Below are positions 52,998-61,966 of a stretch of DNA of 64,000 bases, piece after piece. This DNA is from Sinorhizobium meliloti 4H41 (lineage in GTDB: Bacteria; Pseudomonadota; Alphaproteobacteria; Rhizobiales; Rhizobiaceae). The notes under the pieces are model-generated. The model was not told the DNA's origin and ran no database searches. It saw only the letters and a list, made by a program, of their open reading frames with translations. The translations under genes were made by a program, and so were the position numbers. The stretch lies in assembly GCF_000375585.1 (NCBI RefSeq), contig NZ_AQWP01000010.1:62001-126000 (forward strand), read 5' to 3'. Position 1 is the stretch's first letter. Each line of letters opens with the position of its first letter.

Positions 52998-53947
52998 CTT
53001 ATGATCGCTTTCACTGGCTCGTGGAAAAAAAGCTCGGGCAATTGGCGGCGGGCGGCGGTGCCAAGCTCGATCACCGCTTCACCGGGGGCGGAACTATAGG
53101 GCCAGAGCAGCTCCGGCCCAATCGGGCACCAGCGGCCGGCGGCAGCCATCGCCTTGTCGAGTGCGGCGTTGGAAAGACCATATTCCACGGCAAGAGGCAG
53201 GACGTGCTCGTTCATGAAGCCGACGACGCGGGCCTCGAAGTCAAGAGCGCCTGCCGGGTCCTCCCGAAGATGATGCCACCACCTGACGGCGCCGGCGGGG
53301 CTCAGGCAGGCGACATTGGAATAGGAGCCGCGGCCGCCTGCGAGGCAGCCGCTCGCCATGAAATGTCCGGGAATGAAGACGGCGAGATCCGGCAGCTTGC
53401 GACGAAGCTCCCCATACCAGACTTCGTCGCCGCCCGGCAGTTTCGCCCCGATGAGCATCGGGAGACCGGCCTTTAACCTTGCGATCTCGTCGAGGCTCAG
53501 CCGGCACTTGGCATGAGGCGGGTTATAGACGATCAGCGGAATGTCAGGCGCAGTTGCCGCCATGCCGGCGAAGAAGACCTCCGCCTCGTCATAGCTCGGC
53601 GCCCACCAGTCCGGCAGGGTGATCTGAACGGCATCGGGTCGCAGAGAGGCGACGCGGGCCAGGCGTTCGCGCGCGACACGCCCATTCGAATGGGAAACGC
53701 CGATCTGGAACGGCAGGGCGACGGAATGGCAAAACTCGGCGACCAGCTGGCTCAGCCGGTCGAATTCTTCCTCCGTCTGGCTATGGAATTCGCCCGCAGT
53801 GCCGTTGGTGTAGACGCCCTGAAGTCCGCTTTCGCGAAGCGCGGAAAGCTGCTCGTCCAAAGCGGACCATTCGATTTCCCCTCGCCGGCCGACTGGCAGG
53901 AGCACTGCTCCCCAGATGCCTTCGGGCGGCTTGGCTTGGAGGCTCAT
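52994..53947 (-). CDS. Second DHDPS-superfamily aldolase/lyase
   Basis: A 317-residue TIM-barrel protein of the same superfamily but a distinct branch. The carboxylate loop is NGTAGEFHSQTEEE (about 48-61), Tyr141 is in LIVYNPPHAKC and the Schiff-base Lys169 is in LIGAKLPGGDE. All core catalytic residues are therefore present. It overlaps the dctM-type gene upstream and the first aldolase gene downstream, each by an ATGA junction. A second aldolase in a sialic-acid-type operon is unusual. It may act on a different stereoisomer or a later keto-acid intermediate. Confidence 0.85.
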   Translation of the reverse strand: MSLQAKPPEGIWGAVLLPVGRRGEIEWSALDEQLSALRESGLQGVYTNGTAGEFHSQTEEEFDRLSQLVAEFCHSVALPFQIGVSHSNGRVARERLARVASLRPDAVQITLPDWWAPSYDEAEVFFAGMAATAPDIPLIVYNPPHAKCRLSLDEIARLKAGLPMLIGAKLPGGDEVWYGELRRKLPDLAVFIPGHFMASGCLAGGRGSYSNVACLSPAGAVRWWHHLREDPAGALDFEARVVGFMNEHVLPLAVEYGLSNAALDKAMAAAGRWCPIGPELLWPYSSAPGEAVIELGTAARRQLPELFFHEPVKAIIR

Positions 53948-55224
53948 CGGGCGGCTCCGAGCATCTGGTCGGGGATGAAGGTGACGAGCGCCGGAAAGAC
54001 GGTGATCAGAACCAGGACGACGAAGAGCGGAACGAGAAGAGGCAGGATGCCGCGTGCGAGCACGCCGAAGGGAATGTCGGCAACCTTGGAGACGACGAAG
54101 AGCGCAACGCCCATGGGCGGCGTCAATATGCCGATCATCAGGTTGAACACGACCATGACACCGAAATGGACGGGATCCACCCCGAATTGGAGCGCGGTCG
54201 GGACCAACACCGGTACGATGAGCAGCAGGATTGCCAGGGCCTCGATAAACGTCCCGAGCGCAAGCAGCATGAGATTGACGAGGATCAGGAATGTCAGCGG
54301 GTCGTGCGCATAAGTGAGGAAGAACGTGGCGACGTGCTGGGGTACCTGCTCGCGCGCGATCACATAGCCGAATAGTGACACGCCCATGATGAGAAGGCCG
54401 ACTGCGGCCGTATGGCTGACTGTCTCGCGCAGTACGGTCACGAGTTTGGCGAAGGTGATCTCACGGTAGACAAAGACACCGAGGAAGAGAGCATAGCTGG
54501 CCGCGACCACCGCAGCTTCGGTCGGCGAGAACACCCCTGCAAAGATGCCGCCGATGATGATGAAGGGCGTGATGAGCGGAAGCAGCGCATGCCAGAACGT
54601 GGACCACACACGGCGAAAGCCGGCGCGCTGGGCGGTCGCATAGTTCCGGCGCCAGGCGATCGCATAGACCATGATCATGAGCGAGGCCGCGCAAAGAAGC
54701 CCCGGTACGATCCCGCCGAGGAAAAGGCCTCCGATCGAGGTATTGGCGATCACGCCATAGACGACGAGGGGAATGGAAGGCGGGATGAGCGGGCCTATGA
54801 TTGCCGATGCGGCCGTGACCGAACCGGAAAACTGCTCGTCATAGCCGGCGTCGCGCATGGCCTTGATCTCAAGCTGACCAAGGCCGGCGGCATCGGCGAC
54901 GGCGGAGCCGGACATGCCGGAAAACAGCACGCTCGCCATGATGTTCACATGACCGAGCCCGCCCCTGATATGGCCGACGAGCGCCTTGGCGAAGTCGAAG
55001 ATGCGCTCGGTTACGCCCGAAAGATTCATCAATTGTGCGGTGAGGATGAAAAAGGGGACCGCCAGCAGCGGGAAGCTGTTGAGGCCGGCGATCATGCGCT
55101 GGCCGGCAAAGTTCAGGCCCGTTCCCTGCCAGAGCATGTAGGCAAGCGCAGCCACGATCAGCGTAAATCCGACCGGCATGCCGGCAATCAGAAGGGCAAA
55201 CCATCCCCCGAAAAGCGTCGCCAT
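53944..55224 (-). CDS. TRAP large permease (DctM type) of the sialic-acid-like operon
   Basis: A 426-residue membrane protein with about 12 spans. DctM hallmarks are AVPFFILTAQLMNLSGVTERI, SGMSGSAVADAAGLGQLEIKAM, GPLIPPSIPLVVYGV and GILTPPMGVALFVVSKVADI. It starts immediately after the small permease stop codon and overlaps the aldolase gene. It works with the DctQ subunit and the SiaP-like receptor. Confidence 0.92.
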   Translation of the reverse strand: MATLFGGWFALLIAGMPVGFTLIVAALAYMLWQGTGLNFAGQRMIAGLNSFPLLAVPFFILTAQLMNLSGVTERIFDFAKALVGHIRGGLGHVNIMASVLFSGMSGSAVADAAGLGQLEIKAMRDAGYDEQFSGSVTAASAIIGPLIPPSIPLVVYGVIANTSIGGLFLGGIVPGLLCAASLMIMVYAIAWRRNYATAQRAGFRRVWSTFWHALLPLITPFIIIGGIFAGVFSPTEAAVVAASYALFLGVFVYREITFAKLVTVLRETVSHTAAVGLLIMGVSLFGYVIAREQVPQHVATFFLTYAHDPLTFLILVNLMLLALGTFIEALAILLLIVPVLVPTALQFGVDPVHFGVMVVFNLMIGILTPPMGVALFVVSKVADIPFGVLARGILPLLVPLFVVLVLITVFPALVTFIPDQMLGAAR

Positions 55225-55743
55225 CTATAGATACCTTTCGAAGGGGGCTTCGGCCGAAGGGCGGCGGCTGCCGAAGAGCAGCCGGACATCCCGCGCCATG
55301 ACAAGCATGATCCGGACAGCCGCCAGCAGGCCGAATACGGGCAAGGCGCCGTAAAGCCACGATTCCGGAACGCCGATCGCGATCGACATGACCTTGTGGG
55401 CGCGCAAGGTCCCGAAGAAACCGTAGTAAACGAGAACGAGCAGCGCGGTGAGCACCAGGACATCCAAAACGATCCGCAGGAAGAGCTGCGCCCGCTCCGG
55501 GAGCATCCGCGGCACGATATCCATGGTGATGTGTGTCCGTGAGGTGACGCCCTCCGCGGCGCCAAGCGCCACCAGCCAGACGAAGGCATAACGCGCAGCC
55601 TCCTCCGTCCAGAACATCGGATCCTGGAAGACGAAACGGGTGACGATCTGCAGTGCGATCACGACGAAGGCGAAGACCAGCAGGATCGTGGCCAGTGTCT
55701 CTTCGATATGGGCAAAGCTTCGCCAGCGGCTTGGATTGGCCAT
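55225..55743 (-). CDS. TRAP small permease (DctQ type) of the sialic-acid-like operon
   Basis: A 172-residue protein with four membrane spans (about residues 13-30, 44-60, 88-108 and 127-146). The DctQ motif is FWTEEAARYAFVWLVALGAA. It lies between the receptor gene (56 bp upstream) and the large permease (adjacent). As in other TRAP systems, it pairs with the large permease in the membrane. Confidence 0.9.
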   Translation of the reverse strand: MANPSRWRSFAHIEETLATILLVFAFVVIALQIVTRFVFQDPMFWTEEAARYAFVWLVALGAAEGVTSRTHITMDIVPRMLPERAQLFLRIVLDVLVLTALLVLVYYGFFGTLRAHKVMSIAIGVPESWLYGALPVFGLLAAVRIMLVMARDVRLLFGSRRPSAEAPFERYL

Positions 55744-55799
55744 TTGTTGAACTCCCCGGAATGGAGGGCGCGGCCAGCTCTGGCCGCGCCTGCGGGTGG

Positions 55800-56771
55800 T
55801 TAACGGAGATCGAGCAGCGTCTTCACCGTGCCGGTACCGAATTTAGCGTCGAGATCGGCATAGACTGGCTTCATCGCCTCCTGGAACGCTGCCTTGTCGG
55901 GCTCGATCACGGTGATGCCGCGCTCGCGAAAATCGCTGACGAGGTTCGCTTCCTTCTCGCTTACCAGCTTGTCGTTCAGGGCGCCGCCCGCCTCGAATGC
56001 CTCCATAACGACCTTCTGGTCGGCGGGCTCGAGCGCATTCCACGTGTCTTCCGACATGAGGATGAGTTGGTCCTGCACCAGATGCCCGGTCAGGGAAACA
56101 TGGGACTGCACCTCGGTGAACTTCATCGAGTCGATGATGGGTAGCGGGTTTTCCTGGCCGTCCACCTGATTGGTCTGGAGTGCAAGATAGACCTCGGCGA
56201 ATGCGACCGGCGTGGGGCTCGCGCCCATCGCCTTTGCCCAGGTAAGAAGCGGCGCGGAGTTCGGGACGCGCAGCTTCATGCCCGCGAAATCGGCAGGCTT
56301 TTCGATGGGCTTCTTTGCCGTCGTGTGCCGCGTTCCAAAGTACCAGGAGTCGACCATGCGCCACTTGTGCTCGGTCCGCATCTCGTCGACGATCCCCTTA
56401 CCCCACTCGGAGGCGATGATCTTCTGAAGGTGATCGAAGTCGCCGACGACGTAGGCGGTGCTCGCCAACACGGCCCGCGGAACCCAGGCGTCCATGCCGC
56501 CGAACGGATTCAGCGTGAAGTCGAGTTCGCCGAGCGTCACCTGCTCCATCATCTCGGTGAATGTCCCGAGCTGAGAATTCGGGAAGATTTCCAGCGTCAG
56601 TCGGCCGCCCGATTTTTCCTTGATGATGCGCGCGGCCTCCGTGACGCCCTCGAATTGCGGGTCGCCGGCCGTACCCTGCATCCCCAGGCGCAAGGTGCGC
56701 GCCTCTTGAGCCATGGCTTGCGAACCCATCAGCAGCCCCGCAAGCACGATCGTAATCAATCCCGTTTTCAT
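55800..56771 (-). CDS. SiaP-like TRAP solute-binding protein
   Basis: A 323-residue periplasmic receptor. The ATG behind GGAGGAGCAACA gives a signal peptide (MKTGLITIVLAGLLMGSQAM, cleaved after AMA). It tracks SiaP of Haemophilus closely: GTRHTTAKKPIEKPADFAGM, KLRVPNSAPLLTWAKAMGA, SPTPVAFAEVYLALQTNQ and VDGQENPL. The sialic-acid-binding residues SiaP Arg127, Arg147 and Asn187 correspond to Arg148, Arg168 and Asn208, each offset by 21 because of the signal peptide. These residues also occur in related receptors for other sugar acids, so the ligand is likely but not certain to be a nonulosonate. Confidence 0.88.
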   Translation of the reverse strand: MKTGLITIVLAGLLMGSQAMAQEARTLRLGMQGTAGDPQFEGVTEAARIIKEKSGGRLTLEIFPNSQLGTFTEMMEQVTLGELDFTLNPFGGMDAWVPRAVLASTAYVVGDFDHLQKIIASEWGKGIVDEMRTEHKWRMVDSWYFGTRHTTAKKPIEKPADFAGMKLRVPNSAPLLTWAKAMGASPTPVAFAEVYLALQTNQVDGQENPLPIIDSMKFTEVQSHVSLTGHLVQDQLILMSEDTWNALEPADQKVVMEAFEAGGALNDKLVSEKEANLVSDFRERGITVIEPDKAAFQEAMKPVYADLDAKFGTGTVKTLLDLR

Positions 56772-56799
56772 TGTTGCTCCTCCCACTATCGGCCCGATG

Positions 56800-57501
56800 C
56801 TATGGGCTCGTTTGCCTGTATTTGCGCGCCGCACTCTCCAGGTGCTCGCGCATGACCCGTCCGGCACGCTCCGGATCGCGGGCGCGGATGGCCTCCACGA
56901 TCACCACGTGCTCCTCGAAACTCTCCCGGTTGGAAATCTCCGGCCTGGTCGGCAGAGGCCTTTGGCCGATCAGCCAATCCACGAACGCATCGTGGACCGC
57001 GACGAAAATGGGGTTCGAGACCATCTGGGTCAGCGTGCGATGAAAGGCGACATCGGTGGCGGCAAAGGCGCGGGCCTTGCCGATCGCAGCCTCGTTGCGC
57101 GCCAGCGCGGCGTCGATCGCCTCGATCTGCTCCGCTGTCGCATGGGCCGCAAGATGGCGCGCGCATCCCTCCTCCAGAAACAGGCGGGCCTGCTCGAAAT
57201 TGGCCACACCCTCGGGTTGGCCGAGCAGCATGCGCGCAGCGCCAGCAAGCGAAGACAGGAAATGGTCCGGCGTCGGCCGCGTGACTTTGGCACGCTCGCC
57301 CGTGCTGACCTTCACGAGCCCCATCCGCTCCAGGGCATAAAGCGCTTCCCGGATCGAGGGCCGCCCGACCCCGAACAATTCCATCAGGTCTCGCTCGGAA
57401 GGGAGCGTCGCACCCAAAGGATAGATCTCGTCGCGGATCATCTCCTCCAGTTTCAACCGGACTTCGTCGGAAAGCTTCTTGCGGACGGCGAGTGTGCTCA
57501 T
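56800..57501 (-). CDS. GntR/FadR-family regulator, NanR-like
   Basis: A 233-residue regulator. The winged helix is at about residues 12-75 (LPSERDLMELFGVGRPSIRE), and the FCD domain has the metal-binding pattern (ATDVAFHRTL, ESFEEHVVIVEAI, VMREHLES). It is the first gene of the sialic-acid-like operon, 28 bp before the receptor gene. Its position and FadR-subfamily type fit NanR. The upstream -35/-10 pair would put transcription start at or next to the ATG, and the GGTGTTATACC palindrome between them suggests autoregulation. Confidence 0.88.
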   Translation of the reverse strand: MSTLAVRKKLSDEVRLKLEEMIRDEIYPLGATLPSERDLMELFGVGRPSIREALYALERMGLVKVSTGERAKVTRPTPDHFLSSLAGAARMLLGQPEGVANFEQARLFLEEGCARHLAAHATAEQIEAIDAALARNEAAIGKARAFAATDVAFHRTLTQMVSNPIFVAVHDAFVDWLIGQRPLPTRPEISNRESFEEHVVIVEAIRARDPERAGRVMREHLESAARKYRQTSP

Positions 57502-57508
57502 GGTGTGA

Positions 57509-57537
57509 TTGTTAAGGTGTTATACCATATGAGTCAA
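57509..57537 (-). promoter_or_regulatory. Promoter with embedded operator for the NanR-like operon
   Basis: On the minus strand TTGACT (57537-57532) and TAACAA (57514-57509) are 17 bp apart. The near-perfect palindrome GGTAT-A-ACACC (57526-57516) lies inside the spacer, a position where a bound GntR protein would block polymerase. The predicted start of transcription falls within a few bases of the ATG at 57501, and no ribosome site is visible. The message could therefore be leaderless. Confidence 0.42.
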
Positions 57538-57637
57538 GAGAACTCGCAGGCGCAGTCGACAACCGCGCGCTCACACCGCTTGCAGCAGCGCGGCGCCACC
57601 TATCCGCCGCCCGTGCGGACCGCAGCGTTCATCTGGT

Positions 57638-57997
57638 TCAATGTCTGCGAAGAAGATATCCGATCGCCAGGCCGAGACCGGCAAGGACCAGGATCGTTTG
57701 CAGAGGACGGCGAGGCTCGGCGGCGCCGGCGCGTTCGTCCGCGCGCCCGGCATCCGGGGTGTCGACCACCCTGGTATGCGGGCGATCGAAGCCGGACGCG
57801 ACCTGCTCATGCCAACGTCCGGCGGGATCCTGGAATTCGATGGCCTCGGTAGAGCCGGGAAGCTCATGATGGCGCGCCGCGATCTCGGCTGCGGCCAGTG
57901 CATCGTCATGGGTAAGGAAGGTTTCGGAGAAGACGTCGTCTACCTTGTAGGCCCAGCCCCCGTCGTGTTCCACAATCTCATATCGTATCGTCACCAT
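57638..57997 (-). CDS. Small protein with C-terminal membrane anchor (DUF2188-like)
   Basis: A 119-residue protein starting behind GGGAG. The N-terminal half (MVTIRYEIVEHDGGWAYKVD, then THDDALAAAEIAARHHE and FQDPAGRWHEQ) has the short beta-beta-alpha pattern of DUF2188-like proteins, in which an aromatic residue-rich hairpin precedes an Ala-rich helix. The C-terminus has one membrane span followed by basic residues (LAIGYLLRRH). Function is unknown. The frame continues upstream to 58291 without resemblance to coding sequence, so the longer form is not used. Confidence 0.7.
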   Translation of the reverse strand: MVTIRYEIVEHDGGWAYKVDDVFSETFLTHDDALAAAEIAARHHELPGSTEAIEFQDPAGRWHEQVASGFDRPHTRVVDTPDAGRADERAGAAEPRRPLQTILVLAGLGLAIGYLLRRH

Positions 57998-58210
57998 GGC
58001 GATGCTCCCGTTTGAAGGAGGAAAACATCCGGCGCCTTGCTTGGTTCCGCAATTATCGGCGTCCGCGAAGGTCGCCATGGTGACGAGACACTGGCTGCTC
58101 CGATCACCGGGTATTCCGACCGACCGATTTGCAAAGTATTCCCCTTGCTTGACAAAGCGCAACGATCGTAACATGCCCTGACGTGCCCTTCTGCGTGTAA
58201 TACAAACTGC

Positions 58211-58253
58211 CGCTGCGACCTTTGCGCGTCCGACTGGACGTGTGGCGCTGCAG
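58211..58253. repeat. Palindromic intergenic repeat (type 2), copy 2
   Basis: CGCTGCGACCTTTGCGCGTC is followed by a CGACTGGACG loop region and TGTGGCGCTGCAG. It is the same element as at 47580-47623, with compensating changes that keep the arms paired (GTCC/GGAC). Apart from a TTGACA at 58149-58154 without a good -10, the gap 57998-58305 shows nothing else. Confidence 0.6.
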
Positions 58254-58305
58254 GCATAAATCTCGGAACGGCTCAGTGGCACGCGAAGCATTATGGGAGA
58301 AATTG

Positions 58306-59289
58306 ATGAAACATGAACGGATTACCCTGCGCGGAGCGCAGATCGCCGCGCTCTCGGCAGCATTGTTTTTCTCGGGCAGCGCCGCGGCGCAGCAGAAATT
58401 CGTGACAATCGGCACCGGCGGCGTCACCGGCGTCTATTATGCCGCGGGCGGCGCCATCTGCCGGCTTCTGAACAAGGACCGCAAGACGCACGGCATCCGC
58501 TGTTCGGTCGAATCCACCGGCGGATCGGCGTTCAACGTGAACACGATCAAGGAGGGCGAGCTCGACTTCGGCATGGCGCAGTCCGATGTGCAGTACAACG
58601 CTTTCAAAGGCGAAGAGGCATTCAAGGAGGGCGGCGCGCATGCCGACCTCAGGGCGGTCTTCTCGATTCATCCGGAGCCGTTCACGGTGCTGGCGCACCC
58701 GAATGCCGGCGTGACGAAGTTCGAGGACTTCAAGGGCAAGCGCTTCAATGTCGGCAATCCCGGTTCCGGAACGCGCGCTTCCATGGAGCGCCTGCTCGGC
58801 GCCATGGGCTGGACGCTCGCCGACTTCTCGCTCGCATCCGAACTCAAGGCGGACGAGCATGGCCCGGCGCTTTGCGACGGCAAGATCGACGGCTTCTTCT
58901 ACGGCGTGGGGCATCCCTCCGCCAATATTCAGGATCCGACGACGACCTGCGCGGCGAAGCTGGTGCCGCTGACCGGCGAAGTCGTCGACAAGCTGGTCGC
59001 CGACAATCCCTATTACGCCAAGGCGACCATTCCGGGCGGCCTCTACAACAACAATCCGGAGGACACGGAAACCTTCGGCGTTCTGGCGACACTGGTCACC
59101 TCCGCCAACGTTCCGGAAGAGAGCGTCTACGCGCTGACGAAAGCGGTTTTCGAGAATTTCGACGAGTTCAAGTCGCTGCACCCGGCTTTCGCCAATCTCG
59201 AGCCCGCCAAGATGATCAAGGACGGCCTCTCTGCACCACTGCATCCGGGTGCGGAAAAATATTACAAGGAAAAGGGCTGGCTGAAGTAA
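58306..59289 (+). CDS. TRAP transporter solute-binding protein, TAXI family
   Basis: A 327-residue periplasmic receptor starting at the ATG behind GGGAGAAATTG. A signal peptide (about 1-28, ending GSAAAQQ) is followed by the TAXI pattern: [80 protein letters not shown] and TATIP-like [19 protein letters not shown] receptors serve TRAP systems with one fused membrane protein, which is encoded just downstream. The ligand is unknown; known relatives bind amino acids or small carboxylates. Confidence 0.92.
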   Translation: MKHERITLRGAQIAALSAALFFSGSAAAQQKFVTIGTGGVTGVYYAAGGAICRLLNKDRKTHGIRCSVESTGGSAFNVNTIKEGELDFGMAQSDVQYNAFKGEEAFKEGGAHADLRAVFSIHPEPFTVLAHPNAGVTKFEDFKGKRFNVGNPGSGTRASMERLLGAMGWTLADFSLASELKADEHGPALCDGKIDGFFYGVGHPSANIQDPTTTCAAKLVPLTGEVVDKLVADNPYYAKATIPGGLYNNNPEDTETFGVLATLVTSANVPEESVYALTKAVFENFDEFKSLHPAFANLEPAKMIKDGLSAPLHPGAEKYYKEKGWLK

Positions 59290-59358
59290 GCTTCGCTTTC
59301 TGACGTCTACCGGCGGGCCAAAGGCGGCTCGCCGGCAATATCGGCATGGGAGGGTGTC

Positions 59359-61959
59359 ACGAGCGAACTTCAAGAACGGCAGGTCGATGTCGACCTCGAG
59401 CAACTGGTCGCCGAAGCGGATACCGGCGGACGCAACGCCAAAGGATTGACCGGGCAGATCTTGCTCTGCACCGCTGTGGCATGGTCGCTGTTCCAGCTCT
59501 GGTACGCGTCTCCCCTGCCCTTCGTCTTCGGCTTCGGCATTCTCAACGATACCGAAGCCCGCGCCATCCATCTCGGTTTCGCGCTGTTCCTGACCTTCCT
59601 TGCCTATCCCGCGCTGAAGAGTTCGCCGCGCGACCGGGTGCCGCTCGCCGATTGGGTGCTCGCGGCGCTCGGCGCCTTCGCGGGCGCCTATCTGTTCCTC
59701 TTTTATGGCGAGCTTGCCGGACGGCCCGGCCAGCCCTCGACGCTCGATCTCGTCACCGGTACGGTCGGGATCCTGCTGCTGCTCGAGGCCACGCGCCGCG
59801 CGCTCGGCCTGCCGATGGTGTGCGTCGCCGCCGTGTTCATCTTCTACACCTTCGCCGGCCAGTACATGCCCGACGTCATCCAGCATCGCGGCGCTTCGCT
59901 GGTGAAGTTCATCAACCACCAGTGGCTGACGACGGAGGGCGTTTTCGGCATCGCGCTCGGCGTATCGACGAGTTTCGTTTTCCTCTTCGTCCTGTTCGGA
60001 ACGCTGCTCGAAAAGGCCGGCGCCGGCAACTGGATGATGCAGATCTCCATCGCCTTGCTCGGGCATCTGCGCGGCGGCCCCGCCAAGGTGGCCGTCGTCT
60101 CCTCGGCGCTAAACGGCGTCGTCTCCGGCTCCTCGGTTTCCAACGTCGTGTCGGGTGGCATATTCACCATTCCCCTGATGAAACGCACGGGACTTTCCGG
60201 TGTGAAGGCCGGCGCGATCGAGGCAACCGCATCGATCAACGGCCAGATCATGCCGCCGGTCATGGGCGCCGCCGCGTTTCTGATGGTCGAATATGTCGGC
60301 ATTCCCTATTCGGAGATCGTCAAGCACGCGCTGCTTCCAGCAGTCTTTTCCTACATCGCGCTTCTCTACATGGTGCATCTGGAGGCGGTGAAGCTGAACA
60401 TGCAGCCGATCCCCCAGCGTCCCACGCCGGCACGCGAAAGGTGGCTGCGCATGGGCCTGGGGCTTGCGGGCAGCGTGCTTGCAATCTGCCTGCTCTATTA
60501 CGGCATCATTGCCATCCGGGCCGCATTCGGAGCAGGCGCGCCCTTGCTGCTCGCGATTGCGGGCGTGGCGCTCTATCTCGCGACGATCTGGTATTCGTCC
60601 CGTTATCCCGACCTGGAACTCGACGATCCGGATGCTCCTATCCTCGAACTGCCGCGCGCATGGGACGTTACACGGACCGGGCTCGATTTCCTCATTCCCA
60701 TCGTCGTTCTGCTCTGGTGCCTCATGGTCGAGCAGCTTTCGCCGGGCCTCTCCGCCTTCTGGGCCACGCTGACGATCCTCGCAATCGTCGCCACCCGCAA
60801 ACCGCTGATGGCGATCTTCCGGAAAGAGAATTTCGCAAGCGCGGTCCGTGCGGCCGCCTGGGACCTCGTCGACGGCCTGGCGCTCGGCGCGCGCAACATG
60901 ATCGGCATCGCGGTCGCAACGGCGACGGCCGGCATCGTCGTCGGAACGATCACGCTTACGGGTCTGGGCCTGATGATGACGGAACTCGTCGAATTCATCT
61001 CGGGCGGAAACGTCATCATGATGCTCGTTCTCATTGCCGCGATCAGCCTTGTGCTCGGCATGGGGATCCCGACTACCGCCAATTACATCCTGGTGGCCAC
61101 TCTCATGGCGCCGGTCGTCGTCGAGCTCGGCTCGCAGGCGGGCCTTGCCATCCCCTTGATTGCCGTCCATCTCTTCGTCTTCTATTTCGGCATCATGGCC
61201 GACATCACGCCGCCCGTCGGACTGGCCTCCTTCGCGGCGGCGGCGATTTCCAAGGAAGACCCGATCGCGACTGGCTTCCAAGGAGCATTCTACTCGCTGC
61301 GCACCGCGATCCTGCCGTTCGTGTTCATATTCAATCCGGCGATCCTGCTGATCGGCGTCGACACCTGGGCGCATACACTTTGGGTCGCCTTCGTCTCGCT
61401 TGCCGCCATCCTCATCTTCTCGGCCGCGACGATGAACTGGTTCGTGACGAAAAGCCGGCTGTGGGAGAGCGCGGTCCTGCTGCTCGTCTGCTTCACGCTG
61501 TTCCGTCCCGATTGGTGGCTCAACCAGATCTCGCCACCCTATGAGGAACTGCCCGCCTCAGAATTCCTGCGGTCCGTCGAGGAGGCTCCGGCAAAGGGCC
61601 GGATCAACTTCGTGGTCCAAGGCTTCGACCTGATGGGTGACGAGGTTCGCAAGACCGTCAACGTCCCGCTCGGCGAGCCCGGCGAGCCGCTTCAACGGCT
61701 GCAATCGATCGGGCTCACGGTCACACCGGCGGGCGACAGTCTGATGATCAGCAACGTCGACTTCGGCTCCTATGCCAAGCGCATCGGCCTCGATGTCGGC
61801 TTTGACGTCGTCGCAGTGCTGAGAAAAGCCGAGCAACCGTCAGGCGCCATCCCGGTGGGTATCGCGCTGGCCGTGACCGCGGGAATTGCCGGCTTGCAGT
61901 TCGCGCGCAGAAAGGCCGACCGCAGCGGAGCCGGTCTGACGGGCACCGCGCGCAAATAA
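59359..61959 (+). CDS. TRAP fused permease (4TM/12TM), DUF3394 C-terminus; apparent ACG start
   Basis: A fused TRAP permease of about 866 residues. The small-subunit part covers about residues 30-180. The large-subunit part (about 180-720) has GVVSGSSVSNVVSGGIFTIP, ASINGQIMPPVMGAAAFLM, LGMGIPTTANYILVATLMAP and ADITPPVGLASFAAAAISKE. The last 140 residues fit DUF3394. No ATG, GTG or TTG starts the conserved N-terminus. The coding pattern (TSELQERQVDVDLEQLVAEA) begins at ACG 59359, four bases after GGGAGGG, exactly where MSELQ would be expected. The first ordinary in-frame start is TTG 59446, without a ribosome site, which would remove 29 residues. Either an ACG start or a point change is present. 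Confidence 0.85.
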   Translation, partial: TSELQERQVDVDLEQLVAEADTGGRNAKGLTGQILLCTAVAWSLFQLWYASPLPFVFGFGILNDTEARAIHLGFALFLTFLAYPALKSSPRDRVPLADWVLAALGAFAGAYLFLFYGELAGRPGQPSTLDLVTGTVGILLLLEATRRALGLPMVCVAAVFIFYTFAGQYMPDVIQHRGASLVKFINHQWLTTEGVFGIALGVSTSFVFLFVLFGTLLEKAGAGNWMMQISIALLGHLRGGPAKVAVVSSALNGVVSGSSVSNVVSGGIFTIPLMKRTGLSGVKAGAIEATASINGQIMPPVMGAAAFLMVEYVGIPYSEIVKHALLPAVFSYIALLYMVHLEAVKLNMQPIPQRPTPARERWLRMGLGLAGSVLAICLLYYGIIAIRAAFGAGAPLLLAIAGVALYLATIWYSSRYPDLELDDPDAPILELPRAWDVTRTGLDFLIPIVVLLWCLMVEQLSPGLSAFWATLTILAIVATRKPLMAIFRKENFASAVRAAAWDLVDGLALGARNMIGIAVATATAGIVVGTITLTGLGLMMTELVEFISGGNVIMMLVLIAAISLVLGMGIPTTANYILVATLMAPVVVELGSQAGLAIPLIAVHLFVFYFGIMADITPPVGLASFAAAAISKEDPIATGFQGAFYSLRTAILPFVFIFNPAILLIGVDTWAHTLWVAFVSLAAILIFSAATMNWFVTKSRLWESAVLLLVCFTLFRPDWWLNQISPPYEELPASEFLRSVEEAPAKGRINFVVQGFDLMGDEVRKTVNVPLGEPGEPLQRLQSIGLTVTPAGDSLMISNVDFGSYAKRIGLDVGFDVVAVLRKAEQPSGAIPVGIALAVTAGIAGLQFARRKADRSGAGLTGTARK

Positions 61960-61966
61960 GCGACAG

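Noticed and set aside
58291..60066. A 591-codon minus-strand frame opposite the TAXI receptor and permease
   Set aside because: It is antisense to two recognisable genes and has no conserved motif or signal for translation.
59346..61544. A 732-codon plus-strand frame with an ATG at the TRAP permease locus
   Set aside because: It is Arg-rich and without membrane spans. The frame that begins at 59359 gives all TRAP permease motifs, so this is a shadow frame.
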